64,000 nt of DNA from Bacteroidales bacterium (GTDB lineage: Bacteria > Bacteroidota > Bacteroidia > Bacteroidales > P3): positions 1 through 64,000 of the forward strand of contig JAFZPH010000047.1 in the NCBI GenBank assembly GCA_017550405.1, written 5' to 3'. The notes beneath the pieces were generated by a model. That model had not been told where the DNA came from. It did no database searches and saw only the letters and a program-made list of their open reading frames with translations. A program made the position numbers and the translations under genes. Positions 31,748 to 41,203 of the stretch are shown piece by piece; position 1 is the stretch's first letter, and each line of letters opens with the position of its first letter.

Positions 31748-32362
31748 TTACTTTATATCCAGACTCAAGGCTGGCCTGCCGCATAGTGTCCCCTCCAGGC
31801 GGTCGCCGATAGACACGGGACCTACACCTGCCGGCGTACCAGTGAAAATCATATCTCCTGTACGCAACGTCATGAAGCGGGAGATATGGGCTATCAGCTG
31901 GTCCACAGCAAAAATCATATCGCGCGTATTGCCCAGCTGCACCACTTCACCATTACGGCTGAGGGAGAAATCCAGATCGTCGATCGGGCGGCCAAGCTCT
32001 TCCAGTGTCACGAATGGGCTGATGACCGCACTCCCGTCAAATCCCTTGGACACCAGCCAAGGCAACCCCGCAGCCTTGGCGTCACGCTGCAGGTCGCGCG
32101 CCGTGAAATCGATACCCAATGCCACCGCATTGTAATATCTGTGAGCAAACTGAGGTTCAATACACTTCCCGAGCCTGTCAATCCGTACCACAACCTCCAC
32201 CTCGTGTTGCAGGTCATGGGTAAAGTCGGGGTAGAACAACGGCAGCTGTTTAGGATTCAGTGCGCTGTCCGGTTTCAAAAAGAAAGTGGGTTCCTTCGGC
32301 ACAGCGGCCTTCATCTCGCCCGCATGAGGGGCATAATTGCGTACAACGCATAAAATCTTCAT
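31748..32362 (-). CDS. Fumarylacetoacetate hydrolase-family protein (acylpyruvase-like)
   Basis: 204 residues. The metal-binding pattern of the FAH family is visible: H-E-V-E-V-V-V-R-I (two Glu) and G-I-D-F-T-A-R-D-L-Q (Asp). D-M-I-F-A-V-D-Q-L-I and the C-terminal T-G-T-P-A-G-V-G-P complete the site. Short members (about 200-220 residues) cleave acylpyruvates or decarboxylate oxaloacetate. The exact substrate is not predictable. It is the last gene of a minus-strand series after tsaD and two T9SS-type genes, with no obvious functional link to them. Confidence 0.85.
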   Translation of the reverse strand: MKILCVVRNYAPHAGEMKAAVPKEPTFFLKPDSALNPKQLPLFYPDFTHDLQHEVEVVVRIDRLGKCIEPQFAHRYYNAVALGIDFTARDLQRDAKAAGLPWLVSKGFDGSAVISPFVTLEELGRPIDDLDFSLSRNGEVVQLGNTRDMIFAVDQLIAHISRFMTLRTGDMIFTGTPAGVGPVSIGDRLEGTLCGRPALSLDIK

Positions 32363-32457
32363 AATCCAATCAAATTATCGTCAGGAATCATCCCGCGACC
32401 TGACACCGGGCCAAATGTCACGCACAGCGGTCATCCTGTAATCTTGATATAATACAA

Positions 32458-34059
32458 TCATTTAGTATAGTGGTAATCCACAATATCGATTCTGCGGGCA
32501 TGGGCGGCCTCCATACTATACACCGAGCGCACATTCCGTGGATTGCGCAGCGGGTCGGAAGGAGCCACCGTGTTGCTGTCGGCGGCGCCGTGGGCGACCG
32601 TTTCCAGCTTCAGGGCGCCATTGTTCCAGAAAGGCAGCAAAGCCTGTTCGTTCCAACGGAGCAGCTGTTTGCGGAAACTGTCGATGCGCCTCTTCGACAG
32701 GTTGACATTATACAAGCTCTCGAACAGTGGGCTCGCAAACCCGTCCACGGTGATGCACACCTTTCTTCCAGCCTTCAAGTCGGCGTACAACAGTTCCAGA
32801 AACTCCAGCATATCGTTGTACCCCTTTTTCAGTTCATAGTCGAAAAACATGTCCACCGCACCCTGTACCGAATCCCATTTCCGCCTGTCCACAGGACTTG
32901 GCTGCGCCCCTTTGTACTCGTCGCGCATCTGGTAATATCGCTTATACGTGGCGGCATAATCCAGCACTGTTGTAGTGTCGAGGGTGCAAGGGGTTGGTTC
33001 GTCGTTATGGAAATAGAGACTCAGCGGCAGCAAATCCAACGCGCTGTGGCTGGGCGGCAGCTCCTGTGGGGCTGGGCGCACCGTATCGGGGCGGAACAAC
33101 CGCCTCCAGCGGAACAGGTCGTTGCAGCAGTTGCTGTCGGTTTGATACAACGAGCCAGGCCTGTTCGACGACAGGAACCCGCAGGCCACCACTGTCTCGA
33201 TCGTATCCTTGCGTTCCTGCACACAACGGCAGCGGCAAGGTTGAAGGGTAAAGAATAGGTCGTCGTAGGCGCTGTTCACCACTTTGCCGAGTGTTCGGGG
33301 GAGCTGCCAGCTGTTGCGGAAACCTTCTGACATGTAGATATCGAAGCCGCCCAAACCTCCTGCCCTGTTGCTGGAGAAATAGAGGCATCCCTCCTCGTTC
33401 GAATAGAAGGGGGTCACATCGTTACTGTCGCTGTTCACCATACCGCCTAAATTCGTGCTGTTGCCCGGTTTCCCCACATCAATCATCACAGCATACCAGA
33501 TATCCATACCCCCCATCCCGCCGGGACGGTCCGAGCTGAAATAGAGAATCGTCTTGCCGTCGGGCAGATAACCCACGGCGGGGTGAGTACATGTATACCC
33601 CTCCACATTCACGTCACCGCTCACCAACTGGGCTTTGCTCCAGCGTTTATTCTTGCGTTTGGAGTAAAAAATCTGGTACACGTCGCTCTTTCCACTCCCG
33701 CAACGGGTGAAATACAGCACATCGTTCTTCGCGTCATACGCCACATTGGAACTGTTCATCCCGCTGGCATTCATACCCCAGCGGCAGAGAGTCCCCTCGC
33801 CCAGCTGCCCGTCGGCCCCTACCGGTGCCTGCATCACTTGGGTGAGTACCGGAGTAAAGTCCACCAGATAGAGCCTGTTGGCCTCATCGTTCATCATCGT
33901 GGTGTACAGCAGCACGCTGTCATCCACCAGCACTCCGCCCGTCTCACTGCCCAGCGTGTTGATACCTGCAGCCACATGGGTCACCTCATAGCGCGTTTGT
34001 CCGCAGAGGCACCATGCCGCCAATATCGTCGATACAAATATAACCAATCGTTTCATCAT
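32458..34059 (-). CDS. PD40-repeat / OmpA-like envelope protein (T9SS/gliding-associated type)
   Basis: 533 residues. A signal peptide precedes C-L-C-G-Q-T. Residues about 30-330 contain PD40/WD40-like propeller strands with repeated L-Y-F-S-S-(D/N)-R-x-G-G-x-G-G-x-D-I-(W/Y) motifs. Residues about 430-525 resemble an OmpA-like peptidoglycan-binding domain (V-T-V-D-G-F-A-S-P, N-x-x-L-S-K-R-R-I-D-S-F). This combination matches PorE-like or SprF-partner proteins that tie outer-membrane secretion complexes to peptidoglycan. The gene directly follows a PorP/SprF-like gene (77-bp gap), the usual pairing. Confidence 0.8.
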   Translation of the reverse strand: MMKRLVIFVSTILAAWCLCGQTRYEVTHVAAGINTLGSETGGVLVDDSVLLYTTMMNDEANRLYLVDFTPVLTQVMQAPVGADGQLGEGTLCRWGMNASGMNSSNVAYDAKNDVLYFTRCGSGKSDVYQIFYSKRKNKRWSKAQLVSGDVNVEGYTCTHPAVGYLPDGKTILYFSSDRPGGMGGMDIWYAVMIDVGKPGNSTNLGGMVNSDSNDVTPFYSNEEGCLYFSSNRAGGLGGFDIYMSEGFRNSWQLPRTLGKVVNSAYDDLFFTLQPCRCRCVQERKDTIETVVACGFLSSNRPGSLYQTDSNCCNDLFRWRRLFRPDTVRPAPQELPPSHSALDLLPLSLYFHNDEPTPCTLDTTTVLDYAATYKRYYQMRDEYKGAQPSPVDRRKWDSVQGAVDMFFDYELKKGYNDMLEFLELLYADLKAGRKVCITVDGFASPLFESLYNVNLSKRRIDSFRKQLLRWNEQALLPFWNNGALKLETVAHGAADSNTVAPSDPLRNPRNVRSVYSMEAAHARRIDIVDYHYTK

Positions 34060-34136
34060 ACTTTCAACTATTTATTTTCATACCGGCACCAACCGGAAAC
34101 ATACGTTTGTCAAACCCTTCACCGCCGTGGGTTGGC

Positions 34137-35108
34137 TTAATACTGAGGGCACTTCACCGCCTTTGTCTTCTTGCTGCCTTTGGCCAGACGGTATACCAGC
34201 CCGGCCTCGAAAGCGCCCATCCCGCCGCTGGCCACGGCAAGTCCCGAGATGTTGGCATCGTAGCTGAAGGTGAACAGCAGCGAGTTGTATTCCAACATCA
34301 GGTTAGCAATCAGCGCGTCGGCCGCTCTCATCGCCACACCGGCACGCAGGCTCACCTCACGTGAGCCGCCCTCCTCGATATACCATTTCACATCGCCGCC
34401 GAACACCACTTCCCTATGCTTCCCTTGCACCTGGCACATCAATACCGGCAACAGCGATATGCTCTGCCAGCAACGGTACTCGGCACGGGCAAACAGACTG
34501 TAGCGTCGCGCCAGATAGGTCTCATCAAGCTTCATATATGAGATATTCGGACGGTTGAGATTGCGTAACGAAAAGCCAGCTTTCAGATGGAAATCGGGGG
34601 TGGGTTGCCAATACCAGGCCAGACCGGCCGCCAGCAAAGGATATTGCACCTTCCGTACCTCAAATCCCTCTCCAGCCTCTTCCATCTCGGCCTGCGACGG
34701 GTCGAAGCCGCTCTGCGCCCAACCGACCTCCACGCCTACCGACAGCACACTCGAGCCACTGCGATTCAACGCCTGATAGTAGGCCGTCGACAGATGTCCC
34801 GACACCGTACCGTAGTTCAGTGTGCCTGCCTTGTCGGCAAACAGCGTGCCACCCACACTCAATCCCCTGCGTCCGCCGCCACGCCATACAGCCATCTCGC
34901 CCGATGCCGCCAGCGTGCTGAAAGGCACACTCACAGTGGCCCACTGGTTGCGATACACCACGCCGAAACGTCCCAGCCCCTCGTAAAACCCCGAGTAGGC
35001 GGGATTCAGCAGCACCGGGTCGGCATCCACTTGCGAGAAATGGATGTCCTGGGCGGCACACATCCATGCCCCCAGCAGCGCAGCCATTATTGCCATACAA
35101 CGTTTCAT
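34137..35108 (-). CDS. PorP/SprF-family outer-membrane protein
   Basis: 323 residues. A signal peptide precedes A-Q-D-I-H-F-S-Q. The mature start D-I-H-F-S-Q-V-D-A-D-P-V-L-L-N-P-A-Y-S-G is the signature of PorP/SprF proteins, followed by Y-R-N-Q-W and beta-barrel strands. These proteins hold T9SS effectors or adhesins at the outer membrane. It lies 70 bp after tsaD and 77 bp before the PD40/OmpA gene. In many Bacteroidota such pairs accompany a large adhesin; none is adjacent here. Confidence 0.87.
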   Translation of the reverse strand: MKRCMAIMAALLGAWMCAAQDIHFSQVDADPVLLNPAYSGFYEGLGRFGVVYRNQWATVSVPFSTLAASGEMAVWRGGGRRGLSVGGTLFADKAGTLNYGTVSGHLSTAYYQALNRSGSSVLSVGVEVGWAQSGFDPSQAEMEEAGEGFEVRKVQYPLLAAGLAWYWQPTPDFHLKAGFSLRNLNRPNISYMKLDETYLARRYSLFARAEYRCWQSISLLPVLMCQVQGKHREVVFGGDVKWYIEEGGSREVSLRAGVAMRAADALIANLMLEYNSLLFTFSYDANISGLAVASGGMGAFEAGLVYRLAKGSKKTKAVKCPQY

Positions 35109-35178
35109 CGTCGTGTAACCTTGTTGTTATCATCTAACGGGCCTTGCGCCCGATTCGTCTCGTATGCTTGTATGCCGC

Positions 35179-36192
35179 CTAATCCTTGGCGTAGGGAGGC
35201 AGCGATATGTCGGCAAACTCACCCTTCAGATACTTGTAGTACCCCGCAATGCCCACCATAGCGGCATTGTCGGTGCAGAACTGCATCTTCGGGATAAACA
35301 CTTGCAAGCGCCTGCGTCTGCCCATCCGTTCCACTTCACTGCGCAACAAGCTGTTGGCGGACACTCCTCCGGCAATGGCAACCTGTTTCACGCCGGTCTC
35401 TTTCACTGCACGCTCCAGTTTCTTCATCAGAAAACCCACTATGCACTGCTGTATCGAAGCACACAAATCGGCCTTGTTCCGCTCAATGAACGACTCATCC
35501 TCGGCCAATCGGTCGCGCAGGAAATACAGGAACGAAGTTTTGATGCCGCTAAAACTGTAGTCATATCCCGGTATATGGGGGGTAGCGAAATGGAAAGCGT
35601 CGGGGTTGCCCTCTTTCGCCAGGCGGTCGATAATCGGGCCGCCGGGATAGCCCAAATCCATTATCTTTGCAGCCTTGTCGATGGCCTCGCCTGCGGCATC
35701 GTCAATCGTCTGACCCAGCACCTCCATGTCGAAATGGCTGCGGAGCAGCAGGATTTGTGTATGGCCACCGCTCACCAGCAGACAGATAAACGGGAACTGC
35801 GGTACCACGCTCTCCTCTGTCTCCCTGATAAAGTGCGACAGCACATGCGCCTGCAAGTGGTTCACCTCTATCAGCGGGATACCCAACGCCTGGGCAAAGC
35901 CTTTGGCAAACGACACCCCCACCATCAGCGAGCCTAGCAGGCCGGGGCCTCGGGTGAACGACACTGCACTGATGTCGCCCCGTGCCACACCGGCATTGCT
36001 TATCGCCGCATCTACCACAGGCACAATATTCTGCTGATGGGCACGCGATGCCAACTCCGGCACCACGCCGCCGTATTGCTCATGCACCTTCTGCGAGGCT
36101 ATCACATTGCTCAGCAGGCGGTCGCCACGAAGCACGGCGGCCGATGTATCGTCGCACGACGACTCGATAGACAGTATCACTGGCTTATCCAT
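35179..36192 (-). CDS. tsaD: tRNA N6-adenosine threonylcarbamoyltransferase
   Basis: 337 residues. The start I-L-S-I-E-S-S-C-D-D-T-S-A-A-V is the ASKHA phosphate-1 motif. The metal-binding H-L-Q-A-H is present, followed by L-L-V-S-G-G-H-T-Q-I-L. G-Y-P-G-G-P-I-I-D and V-A-I-A-G-G-V-S-A-N-S-L-L-R are also typical. TsaD forms t6A37 in ANN-decoding tRNAs with TsaB and TsaE. It is the first gene of the minus-strand series. A -7-like TACCTTTG on the minus strand (36253-36246) lies about 55 bp upstream. Confidence 0.96.
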   Translation of the reverse strand: MDKPVILSIESSCDDTSAAVLRGDRLLSNVIASQKVHEQYGGVVPELASRAHQQNIVPVVDAAISNAGVARGDISAVSFTRGPGLLGSLMVGVSFAKGFAQALGIPLIEVNHLQAHVLSHFIRETEESVVPQFPFICLLVSGGHTQILLLRSHFDMEVLGQTIDDAAGEAIDKAAKIMDLGYPGGPIIDRLAKEGNPDAFHFATPHIPGYDYSFSGIKTSFLYFLRDRLAEDESFIERNKADLCASIQQCIVGFLMKKLERAVKETGVKQVAIAGGVSANSLLRSEVERMGRRRRLQVFIPKMQFCTDNAAMVGIAGYYKYLKGEFADISLPPYAKD

Positions 36193-36621
36193 ATCAGTAA
36201 TCCTTTGTAGTTTATCAGCAGTAGCGGTATGCAGTTTACAGAATGCAAAGGTACAAAGAAAATCTCAATTATCACAAAAAAAAATCTCCCCTGTCCATTT
36301 CAAGTCCGAGGGGGCTCCGCACGACCTCTTCTAATTCAGGTGTAGATGCCCTTTTCATGTCGGCAGACGGGCATAGGAGTATCGCTGGAGTTACACTGGA
36401 GCTACACTGGAGAAAGACCGAAGACTGGGCCTCCGAGAGGGCGGCATCGGGGGTATCTGGTGCGCAGTCGGTTCACCACAGCGGCATTCTTTATTTTTTT
36501 TAAGAGTCAAAATAATATTTTGCATACACGGACGTTATAAAAGAAAATCCCTACGGGCAAAGGCCGATACATGCCGCATGCCATTTTGCGGCACCCGCCG
36601 CCGCAGGGAGACAGAGATAAC
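36193..36621. other. Divergent intergenic region between tsaD and tamB
   Basis: 429 bp holding the tsaD promoter region (TACCTTTG on the minus strand, 36253-36246), three 11-bp tandem units of TGGAG(T/C)TACAC type (36386-36418, the last degenerate) and an AT-rich segment before tamB. No gene is supported. Confidence 0.6.
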
Positions 36622-39600
36622 ATGGGCAAAGAGAAAAAGCATGTTGTTAGGCGTATTCTGTTGGGCGTGGCACTGGGGCTGTATCTGCTGGTAGCCGTAC
36701 TCAACAGTACGGTGGTGCAATCGTATCTGGGTGCCGCCGTGGGCAGTTATTTCTCGAAAGAATGGGGCGGCAAGGTCCGTATCGGGGCTCTGCACGCCAG
36801 CCCGTTCAGCCATGTGATACTGGACAAAATAGAACTGATTTCACCCACCAACGACACGATATACTACGGCGACCGCATCACCTGCCGTTTCAAGCGGTTC
36901 CCTTACCGTGGTTCGGGGTTGGAGTTCCGCTCGGTGGAGTTGTGGAACGGCCGCTACCATCTCCACACTTTCCGCACTCCCGATGGGAAGCCAGGTATCA
37001 ACCTGAATTTCATCATCAAATACTTTGCCGAGCGTGCATCGCACGAGCCTACCCCTCCTGCCGGACCGTTTACGGTGGAGGTGGGAGAACTGCGGCTGCA
37101 CAATATCGACTACATCCAGGACCTGCCCGAGCCCAAGAACTATGTGTCCCGTGAGCATGGTGTCGACATCCCGCACATGCGCTATTGGGACATCAGCGGG
37201 GTGATGCGCAATGTGAAAGTGGTGAACGACCACGTGAAAGTGAGGATTGTGTCGCTTAGCACCACCGAGGAGTCGGGACTGCACATTGCCGACCTCTCCA
37301 TGGATGCCGAGGTAAGCAGTAAAGGCATCAACGTGGCCAACCTCGACCTGCAAACCGACGACAGCCGTGTATTCATGGACGCGCGGCTCGACTACGACGG
37401 ATGGGAAGAGATGAGCGACTATTGCAACACTGTGGTACACGACGTGGTGCTGAAAGAGGGTACCGAAGTGAACCTGAAGGACGCTGCTTGGTGGGCTCCT
37501 GCCCTGTGGGGTGTGGACGCCACAGTGACGGCTCGCGGACACGTGTTCGGAACCATCGCCGACCTGACCGCCGAGAAGTTTCTGGCAGAGTTTGGCAACA
37601 ACAGCAACTTGTTTCTTGACGCCCACATCAAGGGGCTCCCCGAGATACAGCATACCACAATACAAGCCATCCTCCACCGCATGCACACCAACTACGGCGA
37701 TCTGGCGGCGGTACAGCTGCCCGAGTCGGTAACCTTTGAGTTGCCTGCGATGGTGAAGGACATGTCGGTGATGGACTTGAGCGCCGAGGTGAACGGCGGC
37801 ATGCAGGACATCGAGGCTTGGGTGAACATGAACAGCATGATCGGCGACTTGGAGACCCACGCCCGACTGACCTACGACACGGCAAAGAGAGACTACACCT
37901 ATTGGGGCGACCTGGATTCGCGGATGCTGGGCATCCGCGCCCTGCTGCCCAACGAATGGGTCTGGAGGACAGGGATGCACCTCTCGTTCAGAGGAGCCGG
38001 TCTGAATCCTGAGACAATGGACGCTGCCATTGAAGGGCGGCTGTACAATACCCTGTTCCGCGGGGTGATGCTGGACCGCACCTCCTTCTCCGCCGAGTTG
38101 GCTGCGGGAGAACTGAACGCCGAAGCAGGTCTGCACGACACACTGATAGGGCTCGACCTCACCGCTTCGGCCAATCTGAAAGAGAAATCCTATCAGGCCG
38201 ATATGTACCTGAACGACGCCCACCTCACCGCCCTGCACCTGTTCAAAGCCGACTCGTCGGTGAGGTTGTCCACACGCTTGCGAGCCAACATCCAAGGCAA
38301 AGAGCTGGAGGAACTGTCGGGCTTTGTAACGCTGGACAACACACTGCTGCAGTTGGGAGACCGTGTGACGTCGATGCGCAACGTGGTGCTGCAAGCCAAC
38401 TCGGAGCGGGTTGGGACCCTCGAGGTATCACCCACGTCAAGGGTGGCAGAGCGGGGCAAAAAAGCCTCTCCCAAGTTAGGCAGCATCTACCACAAACGCC
38501 TGTCGCTGGGTTGCGACTGGCTGGAAGCATCGGTCGAAGGGCATTTCGCATACGCCGACCTGCCGCTCATCGGACAAGATTTCTGCCGCCAATATCTGCC
38601 TTTGTATTACAATCCCTTCAAGCCGACGGCCGATGGCAAGACACCCATGCCCGAGGGAATGGAGCGACTGGCAGGCGACGATTTGCACATAGAGTTGACG
38701 TGGTACGACCGCGACGACAACTTTGATGAGTGGGTGCAGGGTGTTGAGATAGCCTACGGCACCAGCATCATCGGCAACTACAACTATGGCGAGTCGCTGA
38801 AACTGGTGATGCTGAGCGACTCGATAAAGGTTGGACAACTGGCTTTGACCGATTTGGGGTTGAATGCCGGAACACTGGGTGAACAATACAGGATGAGGTT
38901 AATCGCCAGCGACTTTCGCGTAGGTGCCACCACACTGTTGCAGAACCCCGAATTAACGGCCAGCATGGGACGCAACATCTCCTCTCTGGCGGTGAAATGG
39001 ATGAGCGACAACCCGCGCGCCATCTTGTCTCGGGGGGATATGGAGCTCTTTGTCACCAGCACCGAAGAGGGGAACAGGATCGTCGTCTCGAAGCCTGATT
39101 TCTACGTCATGGGCGAGCCGTGGAACCTGATTTCCGGCAACGGGATATGGATCAGCAACGAACGTACCGAGGTCGATAACCTGCGAATATACGGCCAGGG
39201 GCAATGGGTACGCATTGACGCCGACATTGCCGGCGGCAACGCCAAAGGGAAAACCGGCGTCAACGACTATGTCCAGGCACAATTCTCCGACTTCTCGGTG
39301 GAGCAGCTGTGCTCCCTACTCCTTTCTGGCAGCAACATGAAGGTGGATGGCACCCTCGACGGCGATCTCCGCGTGAAGGACATCAGCACCGCACCGTTTA
39401 TCAATGCCGACCTACAGGTGAGCGGCCTCTCGGTGAATGAAATGCCTTTGGGCAACCTGCAGATACAGACACACCAACTACCCGACGACAGCCGGCTGTA
39501 TGTCGACGTGACCGCCGAAGCCCGCGACTATACACCATTGGCACTGCACGGCAGCCTTCTGCCCGAGAAGAATACCATGCAACTGGACTTCAACCTGGCG

Positions 39601-41190
39601 GCCGACCGCCTGCCCATGGTTGCCCTGCAGCCATTCCTCGCCACCGTGACCGACAGGCTTGATGGCACTATAAGCGGAGGCGTGAAAGTGGACGGCACCC
39701 TCAAAGCACCCCGTTTGAACGGCTTGCTGGCCATCAACCAAGGAGGCATCAAACTGTCTGCCACAGGTGTAGATTACCTTATCAACGACAGTGTGTCCAT
39801 CACAAACAACACTGTTGTCCTGAAGGACTTTGCCATCCGCGACCTTGAGAACAACACGGCTTATGTCGACGGCTCCGTTCAACTGATGCCTGAATTGCTC
39901 CTGAATCTGCACATGCACACCCCGAGAATCATGGCGTTGAACAAACCCGCCGACGGAGAGTCGTTCCACGGCAAACTGATGGCTCAGGCCGAGGCCGACA
40001 TCAAAGGCCCTGTGAACAACATGCAAATCACCATGGGCGCCACGGCATTGAACGGGAGCGACATCTACGTGCCTATCAGCAACCGCAAACAGGTGAGCGA
40101 GAACGAGTATATCATCTTCCGACAACCTCCCAGCGCCACCACTGGCCGCACTCCCCGCCGTCCGCGAGTGACGACTAACAACAGTCCGTTCACATTGCAG
40201 GCCACCGTCTCGGTGACACCGGGTGTGACGGTACACCTGCCCATGGACTTCGACCAGCTGACGGCCAACGTGACCGCCGTGGGACGCGGAGACATCCAAG
40301 TCTCGATGCGCAACGGCAAAGAGCCCAACATTCTTGGCGACTATCAGTTCACCTCGGGCAACTTCTCCCTGTCGCTGCTGCAACTTATCAACAAGAACTT
40401 CGTCATCGGAGAGGGCAGCACACTCAACTTCCCCGGCAATATCAACGACGCAAGGTTTAACATCAACGCCGTATACAGCCAGCGCGTGAACCTGGCCTCC
40501 CTTACCGGGGGCAGCCAGGTGGCACCCACGGCGGACACATACGTTCAGGTGGAGGATGTCATCACCCTCTCGGGAACGCTGCAGGACCCCTCCATCAAAT
40601 TCGACATACAGTTGCCCAACGCCGAACAAGGGGTGGCGGATCAGGTGTTCTCCTATATCGACAGGCACAATGAGCGCGATATTCTAAACCAATCGATCTC
40701 GCTGTTGCTGTTTGGGCAATTCTCCCCTGCCGGGATTTCGGAGAACGAAACCAATGCCCTGGCGGGCGGAGGCGGTATCGGGCTGCTTACATCATCGGCC
40801 AGCTCAATCGTGTCCAATCTGGTGAAGGTGGTGGATGTGAACTTCAAGTACCAGGCGGGTGCAGCAAGCGGTACAGGCCAGTTTGACGTGGGCATCAGAA
40901 AACAATGGAACAAGTTCTATTTTGAATCGACTTTCGGCTACGGCAACACCACTTCAGGCATCGAAGGCCCCTCAGCCAACGTGCTGGTGGGTGACGTGGA
41001 GGCAGGATACCGTTTCACACCTTATTTCAACTTATATGGATTCCACCGTTCGAACACCAGCTACTATACTCGCACCGAGCTGCCCTACAAACAGGGCGTT
41101 GGCGTGAAACTGACCAAAGACTTCGACCACATCTACGAGTTGCTGCCTTGGCTGAGGAGAAAGAAGAATGTGGGCGATGTAGGATTCTGA
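36622..41190 (+). CDS. tamB: TamB-like translocation and assembly module protein (DUF490/AsmA-like)
   Basis: About 1522 residues from the ATG at 36622 (an in-frame ATG at 36571 adds 17 unlikely residues). One N-terminal membrane helix (I-L-L-G-V-A-L-G-L-Y-L-L-V-A-V-L) is followed by a long beta-rich repeat region of the AsmA/TamB type. The C-terminal DUF490 domain shows N-(F/Y)-N-L-x-x-x-x-L, G-x-x-x-G-x-x-x-V-D-G-T-L-K-A-P-x-L-x-G and a barrel-like end. TamB bridges the inner and outer membranes and, by family data, moves phospholipids or assists outer-membrane protein assembly. No BamA-like TamA gene is adjacent in this window. A LytTR gene follows after 13 bp. Confidence 0.88.
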   Translation: MGKEKKHVVRRILLGVALGLYLLVAVLNSTVVQSYLGAAVGSYFSKEWGGKVRIGALHASPFSHVILDKIELISPTNDTIYYGDRITCRFKRFPYRGSGLEFRSVELWNGRYHLHTFRTPDGKPGINLNFIIKYFAERASHEPTPPAGPFTVEVGELRLHNIDYIQDLPEPKNYVSREHGVDIPHMRYWDISGVMRNVKVVNDHVKVRIVSLSTTEESGLHIADLSMDAEVSSKGINVANLDLQTDDSRVFMDARLDYDGWEEMSDYCNTVVHDVVLKEGTEVNLKDAAWWAPALWGVDATVTARGHVFGTIADLTAEKFLAEFGNNSNLFLDAHIKGLPEIQHTTIQAILHRMHTNYGDLAAVQLPESVTFELPAMVKDMSVMDLSAEVNGGMQDIEAWVNMNSMIGDLETHARLTYDTAKRDYTYWGDLDSRMLGIRALLPNEWVWRTGMHLSFRGAGLNPETMDAAIEGRLYNTLFRGVMLDRTSFSAELAAGELNAEAGLHDTLIGLDLTASANLKEKSYQADMYLNDAHLTALHLFKADSSVRLSTRLRANIQGKELEELSGFVTLDNTLLQLGDRVTSMRNVVLQANSERVGTLEVSPTSRVAERGKKASPKLGSIYHKRLSLGCDWLEASVEGHFAYADLPLIGQDFCRQYLPLYYNPFKPTADGKTPMPEGMERLAGDDLHIELTWYDRDDNFDEWVQGVEIAYGTSIIGNYNYGESLKLVMLSDSIKVGQLALTDLGLNAGTLGEQYRMRLIASDFRVGATTLLQNPELTASMGRNISSLAVKWMSDNPRAILSRGDMELFVTSTEEGNRIVVSKPDFYVMGEPWNLISGNGIWISNERTEVDNLRIYGQGQWVRIDADIAGGNAKGKTGVNDYVQAQFSDFSVEQLCSLLLSGSNMKVDGTLDGDLRVKDISTAPFINADLQVSGLSVNEMPLGNLQIQTHQLPDDSRLYVDVTAEARDYTPLALHGSLLPEKNTMQLDFNLAADRLPMVALQPFLATVTDRLDGTISGGVKVDGTLKAPRLNGLLAINQGGIKLSATGVDYLINDSVSITNNTVVLKDFAIRDLENNTAYVDGSVQLMPELLLNLHMHTPRIMALNKPADGESFHGKLMAQAEADIKGPVNNMQITMGATALNGSDIYVPISNRKQVSENEYIIFRQPPSATTGRTPRRPRVTTNNSPFTLQATVSVTPGVTVHLPMDFDQLTANVTAVGRGDIQVSMRNGKEPNILGDYQFTSGNFSLSLLQLINKNFVIGEGSTLNFPGNINDARFNINAVYSQRVNLASLTGGSQVAPTADTYVQVEDVITLSGTLQDPSIKFDIQLPNAEQGVADQVFSYIDRHNERDILNQSISLLLFGQFSPAGISENETNALAGGGGIGLLTSSASSIVSNLVKVVDVNFKYQAGAASGTGQFDVGIRKQWNKFYFESTFGYGNTTSGIEGPSANVLVGDVEAGYRFTPYFNLYGFHRSNTSYYTRTELPYKQGVGVKLTKDFDHIYELLPWLRRKKNVGDVGF

Positions 41191-41203
41191 ATGATTTAAG
41201 ACT

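Noticed and set aside
36841..38394. 517-codon open frame on the minus strand
   Set aside because: It is antisense to tamB and His/Gln/Val-rich with no domain; tamB itself is a full-length family member.
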